A DNA stretch of 64,000 nt from positions 310,001-374,000 of the forward strand of contig NZ_DJKE01000012.1 of the NCBI RefSeq assembly GCF_002434505.1, written 5' to 3'. Of the stretch, positions 19,600 through 29,060 are shown one piece after another. Origin of the DNA: Brevundimonas sp. UBA6550 (GTDB lineage Bacteria; Pseudomonadota; Alphaproteobacteria; Caulobacterales; Caulobacteraceae). The translations under genes were made by a program, and so were the position numbers. The number at the start of each line of letters is the position of its first letter. Positions within the stretch are counted from its first letter, which is position 1. Below the pieces are notes generated by a model, which saw nothing but the letters and a program-made list of their open reading frames with translations, searched no databases and was not told the DNA's origin.

Positions 19600-21747
19600 A
19601 TGGACGACGCCTATTCCACCCAGCTGACCGCCGGCGAATCCGTCGAGGCCTCGGGTCTCGAACAGCTGATGGCGCTGAAGGACGGCGACACCTTCCTGGT
19701 CGCCGACGGCTGGGGCGACATGAAGGGCGGCGCAGACGGCCTGTTCGCCAACGACACGCGCGTCCTGTCGCGCTGGACCATGACAGTGGGCCTGCTGAAG
19801 CCGTCGCGCCTGTCGTCGGGCGTCAGCCAGGACAACGTCTTCTTCTCTTGCCACACCACCAATCGCCCCCTGCCGCCGATGGGCGGTCGGTCGGCCCCGG
19901 CCGGCGTGCTGCATATCGAACGCCGCCGCTTCCTGTGGAACCGCCGGATGTTCGAGCGGGTGCAGATGGTCAACCACGGGGTGGAGGACATCCTGCTGCC
20001 CCTGGCCTTCGACTTCGGGGCCGACTTCGCCGACATCTTCCAGGTGCGCGGCACACCGCGAGCCAAGCGCGGGACCATCCATACCCCGACCACCGATGGG
20101 CGGCGCGTCACCTTCCGCTACACCGGCCTGGACGATGTCGAACGCCTGTCCTGCCTGGCCTTTTCCGAACCGCCGGCCCGGCTGACGCATCAGCGCGCCG
20201 AGTTCATGTTCAGCCTGCCCAAGGGCCGGACCCTGGACCTCTATATCGAATGCGGCGTGGATTCCTGCGAGGCCCCGGACGACCGGCGTTGGCGGCTGAA
20301 CGCCATCCAGGCGCGGTTGGCCATGCGCGCCAAGCGTCGGCGCGGCGCCTCGGTGCGCGGCCCGCGCAGCCCGCGCTTCAACGATTGGCTGGATCAGTCG
20401 CGCGCCGACATGGCGCTGTTGACCACCGACTTGCCGACCGGCCCCTATCCTTACGCCGGCACCCCCTGGTTCTCGACGCCGTTCGGGCGCGACGGCATCA
20501 TCGCCGCCTGGCAGATGCTGTGGCTGGACCCGTCGCTGGCCCGGGGCGTTTTGACTTATCTGGCCAGCCGACAGGCGACCGAGACCTCCCTCTATCAGGA
20601 CAGTCAGCCCGGCAAGATCATGCACGAGACGCGCGGCGGCGAGATGAGCGCCCTGCACGAGGTGCCGTTCGGCCTTTATTACGGCGGCGTCGACACCACC
20701 TGCCTGTTCGTCGCCCTGGCCGGGGCCTACGCCAACCGGACCGGCGATCTGGACCTGATCCGCAGGCTCTGGCCCAATCTGATCGCCGCCGCGAATTGGA
20801 TGCGCGACTATGGCGACAGCAACGGCGACGGCCTGATCGACTATCAGCGCGGCGCCGACACCGGCCTGTCGAACCAGGGCTGGAAGGATTCCGAGGACTC
20901 CATCTTCCACGCCGACGGCCGTTTCCCCAAGGGACCGATCGCGCTGCTGGAGGTTCAGGGCTACGCCTTCGCCGCCTGGAAGGCGCTGGGCGACCTGGGC
21001 GAGCGGCTGCACGACGACCGCGCGCCCGAATGGCGGATGCGCGCCGAACAGGTCCGCGCCCTGGTCGAGGACAAATACTGGATGGAGGACGAGGGTTTCT
21101 ACGCCGTCGCCCTGGACGGCGACGGGCAGCAATGCCGCGCCATCGCCTCCAACGCCGGCCATCTGCTGTTCACCGGCCTGCCGTCGCTGGAACGCGCGCG
21201 TCGGGTCAGCAAACGCCTGCTGTCGGCCGAGTTCCGCACCGGCTGGGGCATCCGCACGCTGGAGGTCGGCCAGGCCCGCTTCAATCCGATGAGCTATCAC
21301 AACGGCTCGGTCTGGCCCCACGACACCGCCATGGCCGCCGCCGGCATGGCCAACTATGGCGAGCGTGACGCGGTCGCCGAAATCCTGGCCGAAATCTACG
21401 CCGCCGCCGCTCACTTCCATCTGCGGCTGCCCGAGCTGTTCTGCGGCTTCCCCCGCACGCCAGGCGAGCCGCCCATCGCCTATCCGGTCGCCTGCCTGCC
21501 CCAGGCCTGGGCCGCCGGTTCGGTCTTCCTGATGCTTCAGGCGACGCTGGGTCTGTCCGTCGACGCCTGGAACGAGACGGTCGATCTGGCCGATCCGGTG
21601 CTGCCCGCCGGCCTGGATCGCCTGAAGATCACCGGACTGGAGATCGGCGCCTCCGTCGTCGATCTGAACATCCAGCATCTGGAAGGCCGCGCCGTCGTCA
21701 TCCCCCGCCACAAGACCGGCAAGGTCGCGATCCGCACCCTGCGCTAG
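19600..21747 (+). CDS. Amylo-alpha-1,6-glucosidase / glycogen-debranching-like enzyme
   Basis: A 715-residue protein with an N-terminal bis-type GDE domain (about 25-230; DTFLVADGWGDMKGGADGLF, ANDTRVLS) and a C-terminal (alpha/alpha)6 hexosidase domain (about 270-680) containing TPFGRDGIIAAWQ, HNGSVWPHDTA and SNQGWKDSEDS segments. Family members cleave alpha-1,6-glucosidic or related linkages in storage or osmoprotective glycans. A GGGGAAGAG site precedes the ATG at 19600. It lies 170 bases after the GT4 gene and probably works with it. It converges with mutY, four bases apart. Confidence 0.88.
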   Translation: MDDAYSTQLTAGESVEASGLEQLMALKDGDTFLVADGWGDMKGGADGLFANDTRVLSRWTMTVGLLKPSRLSSGVSQDNVFFSCHTTNRPLPPMGGRSAPAGVLHIERRRFLWNRRMFERVQMVNHGVEDILLPLAFDFGADFADIFQVRGTPRAKRGTIHTPTTDGRRVTFRYTGLDDVERLSCLAFSEPPARLTHQRAEFMFSLPKGRTLDLYIECGVDSCEAPDDRRWRLNAIQARLAMRAKRRRGASVRGPRSPRFNDWLDQSRADMALLTTDLPTGPYPYAGTPWFSTPFGRDGIIAAWQMLWLDPSLARGVLTYLASRQATETSLYQDSQPGKIMHETRGGEMSALHEVPFGLYYGGVDTTCLFVALAGAYANRTGDLDLIRRLWPNLIAAANWMRDYGDSNGDGLIDYQRGADTGLSNQGWKDSEDSIFHADGRFPKGPIALLEVQGYAFAAWKALGDLGERLHDDRAPEWRMRAEQVRALVEDKYWMEDEGFYAVALDGDGQQCRAIASNAGHLLFTGLPSLERARRVSKRLLSAEFRTGWGIRTLEVGQARFNPMSYHNGSVWPHDTAMAAAGMANYGERDAVAEILAEIYAAAAHFHLRLPELFCGFPRTPGEPPIAYPVACLPQAWAAGSVFLMLQATLGLSVDAWNETVDLADPVLPAGLDRLKITGLEIGASVVDLNIQHLEGRAVVIPRHKTGKVAIRTLR

Positions 21748-21751
21748 ACGA

Positions 21752-22804
21752 TCAGCCCAAGAGATCGGGAGCGCCCGCCCGGTCCAGCGCCTTGGCGAAC
21801 ACGGTCGGCAGGGCTGCGCGGGCCGCCTCGACCGGCATCCAGCGCCACGTCGGGTGCGGCGTCGCCCCTTGCGCCGTCATCACCGTCAGGGTCAGGCTGA
21901 AGTGGGTGAAGACGTGCTCCACCGCCCCGGCCGTGCGCCAGTCCGCAGGCACGGGCGGCGGACACGATGGCTGCTCGGTGGCCCAATCGCTGGTCGGCAG
22001 GCCCAGCATTCCGCCCAGCAGCCCCTTGTCCGGGCGCGTCTCCACCGCCACCCGGCCGTGGTCGTCGAACACGACATAGGCCACGCCTCGACGGTGCGGG
22101 CGGTCCGCCTTCTTGGTCTTGACCGGAAACCGCGTCGGCTCGCCAGTCGCCAGACCCCGGCACTGGTCCGAGACGGGACAGACATCGCAGGACGGCGACT
22201 TGGGCCGGCAGATGGTGGCTCCCAGGTCCATCAAGGCCTGCGCCCAGTCGCCCGGCCGTTCATCGGCGACGAACAGGCCCGCCAGCCGCCGCAGTTCAGG
22301 GCGCTCGGCCGGAACCGGTGTCTCGACGGCGAACAGCCGCGCCATGACCCGCTCGACATTGCCGTCCACCACATTGGCCGCACGGTCGAAGGCGATGGCC
22401 GCGACGGCGGCGGCCGTATAGGCGCCCACCCCCGGCAAAGCCAGCAGCCCCGCCTCCGTATCGGGGAAGACCCCGCCGTGATCCTTCGCCACCGCCCGCG
22501 CGCAGGCCAGCAGGTTGCGCGCGCGGGCGTAGTAGCCCAACCCCGCCCAGGCTCCCATCACCTGTGCATCCTCGGCCGCCGCCAGGTCCGACACCCTGGG
22601 CCAGCGCGTAGTGAAGGCGTGGAAATAGGGCGTGGCGTGCGGCACCGTCGTCTGCTGCAGCATCACCTCCGACAGCCAGACGCGATAGGGCGCGGTCCGC
22701 GCCGCACCCACCGCCGCCCGCCACGGCAGGCTGCGTGCATGGGCGTCGTACCAGGCCAGGAGCCGGGCGCGGATCAACGAGATGTCGGGAGAGACGTCGG
22801 CCAT
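21752..22804 (-). CDS. mutY: A/G-specific adenine glycosylase MutY
   Basis: DNA repair glycosylase that removes adenine opposite 8-oxoguanine. The catalytic domain has Glu46 in SEVMLQQTTV, the helix-hairpin-helix LPGVGAYTA (123-131) and catalytic Asp147 in VVDGNVERV. The iron-sulphur cluster cysteines are Cys199, Cys206, Cys209 and Cys215 with the standard C-x6-C-x2-C-x5-C spacing. A NUDIX-like C-terminal domain (from about 235) reads the 8-oxoG strand. Length 350 is normal. It diverges from dciA with only 21 bases between start codons, so promoter elements must overlap the neighbouring genes. Confidence 0.95.
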   Translation of the reverse strand: MADVSPDISLIRARLLAWYDAHARSLPWRAAVGAARTAPYRVWLSEVMLQQTTVPHATPYFHAFTTRWPRVSDLAAAEDAQVMGAWAGLGYYARARNLLACARAVAKDHGGVFPDTEAGLLALPGVGAYTAAAVAAIAFDRAANVVDGNVERVMARLFAVETPVPAERPELRRLAGLFVADERPGDWAQALMDLGATICRPKSPSCDVCPVSDQCRGLATGEPTRFPVKTKKADRPHRRGVAYVVFDDHGRVAVETRPDKGLLGGMLGLPTSDWATEQPSCPPPVPADWRTAGAVEHVFTHFSLTLTVMTAQGATPHPTWRWMPVEAARAALPTVFAKALDRAGAPDLLG

Positions 22805-22825
22805 GGGATCGCGCTATATAGGCCC

Positions 22826-23377
22826 ATGCGCCGCCCCCTGCCCACAGACGCCGAGGTCCGCGAGATCCTGTCTCGCCGCCGCACCCGCCCGGCGCCGCGC
22901 CCCGCGCCCCGCGCGGGCAAGGCGCTGACGCCGCTGATCAAGAAGCTGGACGCCCAGTTCGGGCGCGGCGCGGGCGCCCTGGAGCCGCGCTGGCGCGAGA
23001 TCGTCGGCGACCGCCTGGCCCGCGTCACCCGGCCCCAGAAGCTGACCAAGGGCAAGGGCGGAGCGCCCGGCGTGCTGGAACTGCGCGTCGCCGGCGCCGC
23101 CGCCCTGTTGGTGCAGCACCAGTCCGAGGACATACTGGCCCGCGTCAATCTGTTCCTGGGCGCCGGATCGGTGGATCGGCTTCGCATCGCCCAGGGTCCG
23201 GTCGCCCCGCTGAAGGAGGCCGCCGCCCGCCCGAAACGCAGCGCCAAGCCCGCCCCCCTGCCCGCCCAGGCCGAGGCCGATCTGGCCGCCTCCATCGCCG
23301 CCGCGCCGGACGAGTTGCGCGCCGCACTGACCCGCCTGGGCCGCGTCGCGCTTTCGCGCACCGACAGGCAGGATTGA
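22826..23377 (+). CDS. dciA: DciA-type DnaB helicase loader (DUF721)
   Basis: A 183-residue protein with a DUF721 domain at about residues 35-125, including the LEPRWREIVGDRLARVTRP core and the VLELRVAGAAALLVQHQS strand-helix unit. DUF721/DciA proteins load the replicative helicase DnaB in bacteria lacking DnaC or DnaI. The N-terminus is basic and the C-terminal 60 residues are Ala/Pro-rich and probably disordered. The ATG at 22826 was chosen because upstream frame overlaps mutY on the opposite strand. Confidence 0.85.
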   Translation: MRRPLPTDAEVREILSRRRTRPAPRPAPRAGKALTPLIKKLDAQFGRGAGALEPRWREIVGDRLARVTRPQKLTKGKGGAPGVLELRVAGAAALLVQHQSEDILARVNLFLGAGSVDRLRIAQGPVAPLKEAAARPKRSAKPAPLPAQAEADLAASIAAAPDELRAALTRLGRVALSRTDRQD

Positions 23378-23472
23378 CAAAACTTCGCCGCACCTGTTCT
23401 CGACTAGTTCAGGGTTGCGCCGTTCCGGGGAATCGCGCCGCCATTCGCCAATGATCCGACCGAGGAAATCCC

Positions 23473-24117
23473 ATGGCCGACACTGAAACCCGCTTCGCCC
23501 GCATGAGCCGCCGTGCGGCCATCACCGGCGCCGCCCTGGCGACCATGGCCCTGGCCGCGTGCAGCGGCGGCGCCAAGGGCGCGGCAGAGGGCGACATGAG
23601 CCAGGGCGCGGCCGAAGGCGCCAAGGTCACCGTGGTCGAATACGCCTCGGTCACCTGCCCGCACTGCGCTCTGTGGCAGAAGAACACCTGGCCGGCGTTC
23701 AAGGCCAAATATGTGGACACCAACAAGGTCCGCTACATCTTCCGCGAGCTGCCGACCCCGCCGGTCGACGCCGCCACCGCCGGCTTCCTGGTCGCGCGCT
23801 GCGCCGGCAAGGACAAGTATTTCGACGTGGTCCACCAGTTGATGGCGACCCAGCAGGAGATGCTGACCTCCTCGCCGCGCGACTGGCTGCTGCGCACCGC
23901 CCAGGCGGCCGGCCTGTCCGAGCAGCAGTTCAACGACTGCGTGACCGACAAGGAGGCCGTCGCCGCCATGGAGAAGCGGGTCCAGTTCGCCCGCACCCAG
24001 GGCGTGACCGGCACCCCGGCCTTCTACGTCAACGACCAGCAGGTCCTGACCCCCGGCGGCGAGGGCGCCAGCCTGGCCGACCTGTCCACCGCCATCGACG
24101 CCGCCCTGGCCAAGTAA
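23473..24117 (+). CDS. DsbA-family thioredoxin-fold lipoprotein
   Basis: A 214-residue exported protein. Residues 12-35 form a signal with an SRR motif before the hydrophobic core and a lipobox-like LAAC at about residue 33. The thioredoxin domain holds the redox motif CPHC near residue 58 in the VVEYASVTCPHC context, an inserted helical domain, and the cis-Pro loop GVTGTPAFYVN. The family oxidises or reduces cysteines of periplasmic proteins. It lies ten bases before a second copy of the same family. Confidence 0.88.
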   Translation: MADTETRFARMSRRAAITGAALATMALAACSGGAKGAAEGDMSQGAAEGAKVTVVEYASVTCPHCALWQKNTWPAFKAKYVDTNKVRYIFRELPTPPVDAATAGFLVARCAGKDKYFDVVHQLMATQQEMLTSSPRDWLLRTAQAAGLSEQQFNDCVTDKEAVAAMEKRVQFARTQGVTGTPAFYVNDQQVLTPGGEGASLADLSTAIDAALAK

Positions 24118-24127
24118 GGCGACGCCG

Positions 24128-24739
24128 ATGCTCCGCCGCGCCGTCCTGGCCCTGTCCTGCGCCGCCGCCCTGTCGATGGGCGCGGCGTCGGCGTCGTTCG
24201 CGGCCGAGGCGCCGCCCCCCGTCACGGCCCAGGATCACGTCCTGGGTCGGGCGGATGCGCCGGTGACGGTGATCGAATACGCCTCCTTCACCTGCTCGCA
24301 CTGCGCGGACTTCCACAACACGGTGCTGCCGGCGTTCAAGGCCAAATACATCGACACGGGCACGGTGCGGCTGGTTCACCGCAACCTGCCCACCCAGCCG
24401 GCCAATGTCGCGGCCGCTGCGGCGGCCGTCGCCCTGTGCGCCGCGCCGGGCAAGTATTTCGACGTCGCCTCGGTCTTCATGCGCGATCAGGCGAACCTGG
24501 CCACGACCGGGGCTCAGCCCTGGTTCGCCGCCGGCGTCGCCGCCAGCGGCAAGCCCCGCGCCGAGATCGAGACCTGCCTGCAAGCCCCCGCCACCCGCGA
24601 AGCGCTGGAGGCCCAGATCGCCGGCGCCGAGGCGGCGGGCGTGACCGGCACGCCGACCCTGTTCGTCAACGGGACGCTGGTCGCGGACCATTCGCTTGAC
24701 GCCCTGTCGGCCGCCATCGACCCGCTGCTGCGTCGGTGA
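24128..24739 (+). CDS. DsbA-family thioredoxin-fold periplasmic protein
   Basis: A 203-residue protein with a signal peptide cleaved after FAAE near residue 26 (SASFAAEA), the redox motif CSHC in VIEYASFTCSHC and the cis-Pro loop GVTGTPTLFVN. It clearly shares ancestry with the preceding gene: both have FKAKY and KYFDV at matching positions. The active dipeptide differs (Ser-His here, Pro-His upstream), so redox potentials may differ. It forms an operon with the first copy and perhaps with smc, which starts 12 bases later. Confidence 0.88.
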   Translation: MLRRAVLALSCAAALSMGAASASFAAEAPPPVTAQDHVLGRADAPVTVIEYASFTCSHCADFHNTVLPAFKAKYIDTGTVRLVHRNLPTQPANVAAAAAAVALCAAPGKYFDVASVFMRDQANLATTGAQPWFAAGVAASGKPRAEIETCLQAPATREALEAQIAGAEAAGVTGTPTLFVNGTLVADHSLDALSAAIDPLLRR

Positions 24740-24751
24740 CGCTCTAGGCCG

Positions 24752-27700
24752 ATGCAGTTCCAGCGGCTCCGGCTGGTCGGCTTCAAGTCCTTCGTCGATG
24801 CGGCGGAGGTCCAGATCGAATCCGGCCTGACCGGCGTGGTCGGGCCGAACGGCTGCGGCAAGTCCAACGTCCTTGAAAGCCTGCGCTGGGTCATGGGGGC
24901 GAACTCGGCCAAGGCCATGCGCGGCCAGGGCATGGACGACGTCATCTTCGCCGGCGCCGCAGGCCGTCCCCCGCGCAGCCATGCCGAAGTCAGCCTGACC
25001 ATCGACAATGCGCAACGCCGCGCGCCTCAGCCCTTCACCGACAGTCCCATTCTGGAGGTGTCGCGCCGCATCGACCGGGGCCAGGGCTCGACCTATCGGA
25101 TCAACGGCAAGGAGGTGCGCGCCCGCGACGTCCAGCTTCTGTTCGCCGACGCCTCGACCGGCGCCAACTCCCCCGCCCTGGTGCGTCAGGGCCAGATCAG
25201 CGAACTGATCGCCGCCAAGCCGCAGAACCGCCGCCGCATTCTGGAAGAGGCGGGCGGGGTCGCCGGTCTGCACACCCGCAGGCATGAGGCCGAACTGCGC
25301 CTGAAAGCCGCCGAGACCAACCTCGAACGCCTCGACGACATCGGCCGCGAACTGGAAACCGCGCTGAACCGCCTGAAGCGCGAGGCCCGTCAGGCCGAGA
25401 AGTACAAGAAGATCAGCGCCGAGATCCGCGCCCTTCAGGCCGCGCTGCTGTTCGTCCGCTGGAACGACGCCCGGCTGGCGGCCGAGTCGGCGGCCGCAGA
25501 ACTGCGCGCGGCGGATGCCCATGTGGCTGAAACGACGACCGCCGCCGCCGCCGCCCAGACCGCCGCCCTGGCCGCACAGGAAGCCCTGAAGCCCGCGCGG
25601 GAAGAGGACGCCGTCGCCTCGGCCCTGCTGCACCGCGCCAGTCTGGAGCGCGACCGGCTGGACATAGCCGAACAGGCCGCCCGCGCCGAGGTGGACCGGC
25701 TGAAGGCCGAGGCCGCCCGCATCGCCGCCGACGCCGCGCGCGAAGACGCAATGGCCGCCGACGCCAACCGCGAACTGGACCGGCTGAACCACGAACTGAC
25801 CCGGCTGAAGGCCGAGATCGCCGCCGCCCCGGAACGCGGCCCCGAACTGGACAAGGCGCTGCTGGCGGCGGAAGACGCCCGAAAGGCCGCCGACGCCGAG
25901 GTGGAACGTCTGGCCGGCACGCTCGCCGCCGTCGAGGCCCGCGCCAACGCCGAGACGGCCCGTAAACGCGACGCCGAGGCCCGCCTGTCGCGCGTCACCG
26001 GCCAGCACGATCAGGCCAGGCGCGAACGCGAGGCCCTGGGTCCGCTGGAGACGCCCGAACTGGAGACGGCGCGTCAGGCGCTGGAGACGGCGCAGGCCGA
26101 CCTCGCCGCCGCCCGCGAAGCCGTCGAGGCCGCCGAGGCCAAACGCGGCGAACTGGCGCGCGCCGAACAGGAGGCCCGCACCGCCGCCCGCGCGGCCGAG
26201 GACCGGCTGGGCCGTCTGCAGACCGAGGCGCGGGGCCTGGCCCAACTGCTGGCGTCGGGCAAGCGCGACCACCCGCCCGCCCTGGACAGGGTGCGCGCCG
26301 ACAAGGGCTATGAGGCCGCTCTGGCCGCCGCTCTGGGCGACGATCTGGACGCCGCGCTTGACGCCCGCGCCGCCGCCTACTGGGGCGGGGCCGACGCGCC
26401 TGCCCCGTCCTGGCCCACGGGCGTCACGCCCCTGTCGGCCCATGTGCAGGCGCCCGATCAACTGACCGCCCGCCTGGCCCTGTGCGGTGTCGTAACCCAG
26501 GCTGAGGCCGCGAAACTGGCTGAGACCCTGCCGCCCGGCGCGCGTCTGGTGACGACCGATGGCGACCTCTACCGCTGGGACGGCTTCGTCAGTCGCGCCG
26601 AGGCGCCCCGTCCCGCCGCCGTGCGTCTGGCCCAGCGCACGCGGCTGGCCGAACTGGAGGCCGACATCGACAAGGGCAAGCCCGCGCTGGAGCAGGCGCA
26701 GGCGGCCCAGAAGTCAGCAACCCACGCCTTCCGCGCCGCTGAGGAAGAGGTGAAGACCGCCCGCCTCAAGCCCTTCGCCGCCGACAAGGCCGTGACCGCC
26801 GCCCGCGACCGGGTCGAAACACTGGCCCGCGATCAGGCGCGGCGCGAGGCCCGCGCGCAGGCCCTAGACGACACCGTGACCCGGCTGGCCGCCGAGGTCG
26901 CGGAGGCCCAGACCGCTCTGGACGCCGCCCAGACCACAGACGCCCCGTCCGAAACCCTGGCCGATCTGCGGAACGAACTGGCGGCAGCCCGCGCCGCCGC
27001 CGACACGGCCCGCACCGCCGCCCAGACCGCCCGCTCAGACCGCGACGCCGAGGCCCGCGACCGTCAGGGCCGCGAACAGAGGCTGGGCGGGCTGACCCGC
27101 GCCCGCGACGGCTGGGTCAGCCGGTCAAAGGACAGCGCCGCCCGCGTCTCCGCCCTGGCGAAGGACGCCGACAAGACCGCCGCCCTGCTGAAACAGGCCG
27201 AGGTCGCGCCCCAGGGCTTCGCCGAACAGCGGGGCAAGCTGCTGGATACGCTGACCGCCGCCGAACAGCGCAGGCAGGCGGCGTCCGACGCCATGGCCCT
27301 GGCCGATGCGGCGGCGGGCGACGCCGACCGCGCCAGCCGCGCCGCAGACGCCGCCGCCGCGCAGGCCCGCGAGGCCCGCGCCGGTCTGGCCGCCCGCGCC
27401 GAGGCCGCCGCCGAGAAGCTGACCGAGGCCGAGACCACCCTGCGCGAGACGGCGCAGATGTCGCCGCAGGAACTGGGCCAGAAGCTGACCGACGACGCCA
27501 TCGCCCGCCCGCCTGACGCGGCGGGCGCCGAGAGCCTGCTGTTCGGGCTGGAGCGCGAGCGCGAGACCCTGGGCGCCGTCAATCTGCGCGCCGAGGACGA
27601 GGCGGTCGAATATGGCGAGCGGCTGAACAGCATGAAGTCCGAACGCATCGACCTGACCCAGGCGATCGCCAAGCTGCGCGACGGCATCGACGAGCTGAAC

Positions 27701-28189
27701 GCCGAGGGGCGCGAGCGGCTGGTCGCGGCCTTCGACGTCATCAACACCAACTTCAAGACCCTGTTCGAGGCCCTGTTCGGCGGCGGTCAGGCCGAGCTGA
27801 AACTGGTCGAGAGCGACGACCCGCTGGAGGCGGGGCTTGAGATCTACGCCTGCCCGCCGGGCAAGCGGCTGTCGGTCATGTCGCTGATGAGCGGGGGCGA
27901 ACAGGCCCTGACGGCGGCGGCCCTGATCTTCGGCGTCTTCCTGGCCAACCCGGCGCCGGTCTGCGTGCTGGACGAGGTGGACGCCCCGCTGGACGACGCC
28001 AATGTCGACCGCTTCTGCCGAATGCTGCACGAGATGCGGAGCCGCACCGACACCCGCTTCATCGTCATCACCCACAACCCCGTCACCATGAGCCGAATGG
28101 ACCGCCTGTACGGCGTCACCATGCCCGAACGCGGCATGAGCCAGCTGGTCAGCGTGGACCTGCATCAAGCCGAGACCCTGGTCGCATGA
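24752..28189 (+). CDS. smc: Chromosome segregation ATPase SMC
   Basis: Condensin ATPase that organises and helps segregate the chromosome. The 1145-residue protein has Walker [14 protein letters not shown] (about residue 31), two long Ala/Glu/Arg-rich coiled coils (about 165-480 and 640-900), a hinge between them (about 500-640), and the C-terminal signature [13 protein letters not shown] with Walker [14 protein letters not shown]. The start [14 protein letters not shown] is typical. Size fits bacterial SMC. Neighbouring dciA, mutY and ccrM make this stretch a DNA-maintenance block. Confidence 0.96.
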   Translation: MQFQRLRLVGFKSFVDAAEVQIESGLTGVVGPNGCGKSNVLESLRWVMGANSAKAMRGQGMDDVIFAGAAGRPPRSHAEVSLTIDNAQRRAPQPFTDSPILEVSRRIDRGQGSTYRINGKEVRARDVQLLFADASTGANSPALVRQGQISELIAAKPQNRRRILEEAGGVAGLHTRRHEAELRLKAAETNLERLDDIGRELETALNRLKREARQAEKYKKISAEIRALQAALLFVRWNDARLAAESAAAELRAADAHVAETTTAAAAAQTAALAAQEALKPAREEDAVASALLHRASLERDRLDIAEQAARAEVDRLKAEAARIAADAAREDAMAADANRELDRLNHELTRLKAEIAAAPERGPELDKALLAAEDARKAADAEVERLAGTLAAVEARANAETARKRDAEARLSRVTGQHDQARREREALGPLETPELETARQALETAQADLAAAREAVEAAEAKRGELARAEQEARTAARAAEDRLGRLQTEARGLAQLLASGKRDHPPALDRVRADKGYEAALAAALGDDLDAALDARAAAYWGGADAPAPSWPTGVTPLSAHVQAPDQLTARLALCGVVTQAEAAKLAETLPPGARLVTTDGDLYRWDGFVSRAEAPRPAAVRLAQRTRLAELEADIDKGKPALEQAQAAQKSATHAFRAAEEEVKTARLKPFAADKAVTAARDRVETLARDQARREARAQALDDTVTRLAAEVAEAQTALDAAQTTDAPSETLADLRNELAAARAAADTARTAAQTARSDRDAEARDRQGREQRLGGLTRARDGWVSRSKDSAARVSALAKDADKTAALLKQAEVAPQGFAEQRGKLLDTLTAAEQRRQAASDAMALADAAAGDADRASRAADAAAAQAREARAGLAARAEAAAEKLTEAETTLRETAQMSPQELGQKLTDDAIARPPDAAGAESLLFGLERERETLGAVNLRAEDEAVEYGERLNSMKSERIDLTQAIAKLRDGIDELNAEGRERLVAAFDVINTNFKTLFEALFGGGQAELKLVESDDPLEAGLEIYACPPGKRLSVMSLMSGGEQALTAAALIFGVFLANPAPVCVLDEVDAPLDDANVDRFCRMLHEMRSRTDTRFIVITHNPVTMSRMDRLYGVTMPERGMSQLVSVDLHQAETLVA

Positions 28190-28602
28190 TCGCCCTGATG
28201 CTGGCCCTTCTGGCCGATCCCGTCCTCGCCCCTGTCGGCGTCGGCCGTTTCGCCATCTACGCCGATGTGAACTCCATCGAGCGCAACGGCGACATCGCCC
28301 ATATGCGCGAACTTCAGGTCGCCGAGACCGGCTTCAAGGTCGGCGACGTCGTCTATGTCGGCGGCTGGTCGCGCTGGGCGTTCGATTGCCGCGCGATGAG
28401 GGCGGACCGGCTGGACTTCGCCTCGCTGCGCGCCGACGGGACCGAAGGCCCCGCCACGCCCGACGCCGCCCCCGCCTATCCCGCCGCTCCCGGCGGCGAC
28501 GCCGCCGAACTGCTGGCCGTGGCCTGCGCGACGCAAACGCCCGCCGAGACCCTGACGCCGGACGAGGCGATCAGGCGAGGACAGACGGCTCTGGCGGACT
28601 GA
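28186..28602 (+). CDS. Small secreted protein, surface-adhesin-E-like
   Basis: A 138-residue protein whose start overlaps the smc stop by four bases (ATGA), implying translational coupling. A short hydrophobic N-terminus ([15 protein letters not shown]) could be a signal peptide. The central pattern [19 protein letters not shown] followed by WAFDCRAM resembles the surface-adhesin-E-like family of alphaproteobacteria, whose function is unknown. The C-terminus is Ala/Pro-rich. The assignment is from pattern only. Confidence 0.6.
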   Translation: MIALMLALLADPVLAPVGVGRFAIYADVNSIERNGDIAHMRELQVAETGFKVGDVVYVGGWSRWAFDCRAMRADRLDFASLRADGTEGPATPDAAPAYPAAPGGDAAELLAVACATQTPAETLTPDEAIRRGQTALAD

Positions 28603-28613
28603 CCTCTTGCCAT

Positions 28614-28669
28614 CTCCCTCCCCTTCAGGGGAGGGTGGTCGAGCGCAGCGAGACCGGGTGGGGGCGGCC
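28614..28669 (+). repeat. Left inverted repeat flanking the DUF559 gene
   Basis: A 56-base GC-rich palindromic unit whose reverse complement closely matches 29003-29055; both share CTCCCTCCCC at the outer end and GGGTGGGGGCGGCC at the inner end. It ends four bases before the DUF559 start codon and contains its own hairpin (CCCCTTCAGGGG). Confidence 0.85.
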
Positions 28670-28673
28670 CAGA

Positions 28674-29060
28674 ATGGCGAAGATCGCGAAGGCCAGGGCG
28701 ATGCGAAAAGCCATGAGCCCGCCGGAAGCGCGGCTTTGGCTGGCGCTGCGCGACCTACGAAAGCAAGGCTTTCACTTCCGCCGTCAGCATCCTCTCCTGG
28801 GTTACTATCTCGACTTCGTTTGCCTGGGACGCGGCCTGGCGGTGGAGGTCGACGGCGGTTCGCACGAGGGTCGCGGCGACTGGGACGCCCGCCGTGACGC
28901 CGCACTGGCGCATCATGGGGTGAAGACCCTGCGCATAGCGGCCGCCGATGTTCGTGATCGGCTGCCGGATGTCATGGAGTTCATTCTTCGCGAACTGATG
29001 GCGGCCGCCCCCACCCGACCGCTTCGCGGCCACCCTCCCCGAGACGGGGAGGGAGACTAG
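28674..29060 (+). CDS. DUF559 endonuclease-like protein (PD-(D/E)XK / Vsr-like fold)
   Basis: A 128-residue protein with the DUF559 core: the N-terminal MSPPEARLWLALR, then GFHFRRQHPLLGYYLDFVCL and AVEVDGGSH, where Asp and Glu of the YxxDF...VEVDG pattern are the expected nuclease residues. Its last about 20 residues (from AAAPTRPL) are encoded by the right inverted repeat and look like read-through of the repeat rather than a domain. Start ATG 28674 directly follows the left repeat. Family members are related to very-short-patch-repair-type endonucleases, but their biological role is unclear. The gene overlaps the mscS 3' end by 80 bases in the opposite direction. Confidence 0.8.
   Translation: MAKIAKARAMRKAMSPPEARLWLALRDLRKQGFHFRRQHPLLGYYLDFVCLGRGLAVEVDGGSHEGRGDWDARRDAALAHHGVKTLRIAAADVRDRLPDVMEFILRELMAAAPTRPLRGHPPRDGEGD

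Noticed and set aside
19576..21711. 711-codon minus-strand open frame
   Set aside because: Antisense shadow of the debranching-like enzyme; no recognisable motif and no ribosome site of note.
24029..26461. 810-codon open frame on the minus strand
   Set aside because: It is a GC-rich shadow of smc and the DsbA-like genes, which have intact motifs; the predicted peptide is low-complexity Gly/Arg/Gln sequence.
28386..28673. Upstream extension of the DUF559 frame
   Set aside because: It overlaps the preceding gene in another frame and crosses the left inverted repeat; the family N-terminus begins after 28674.
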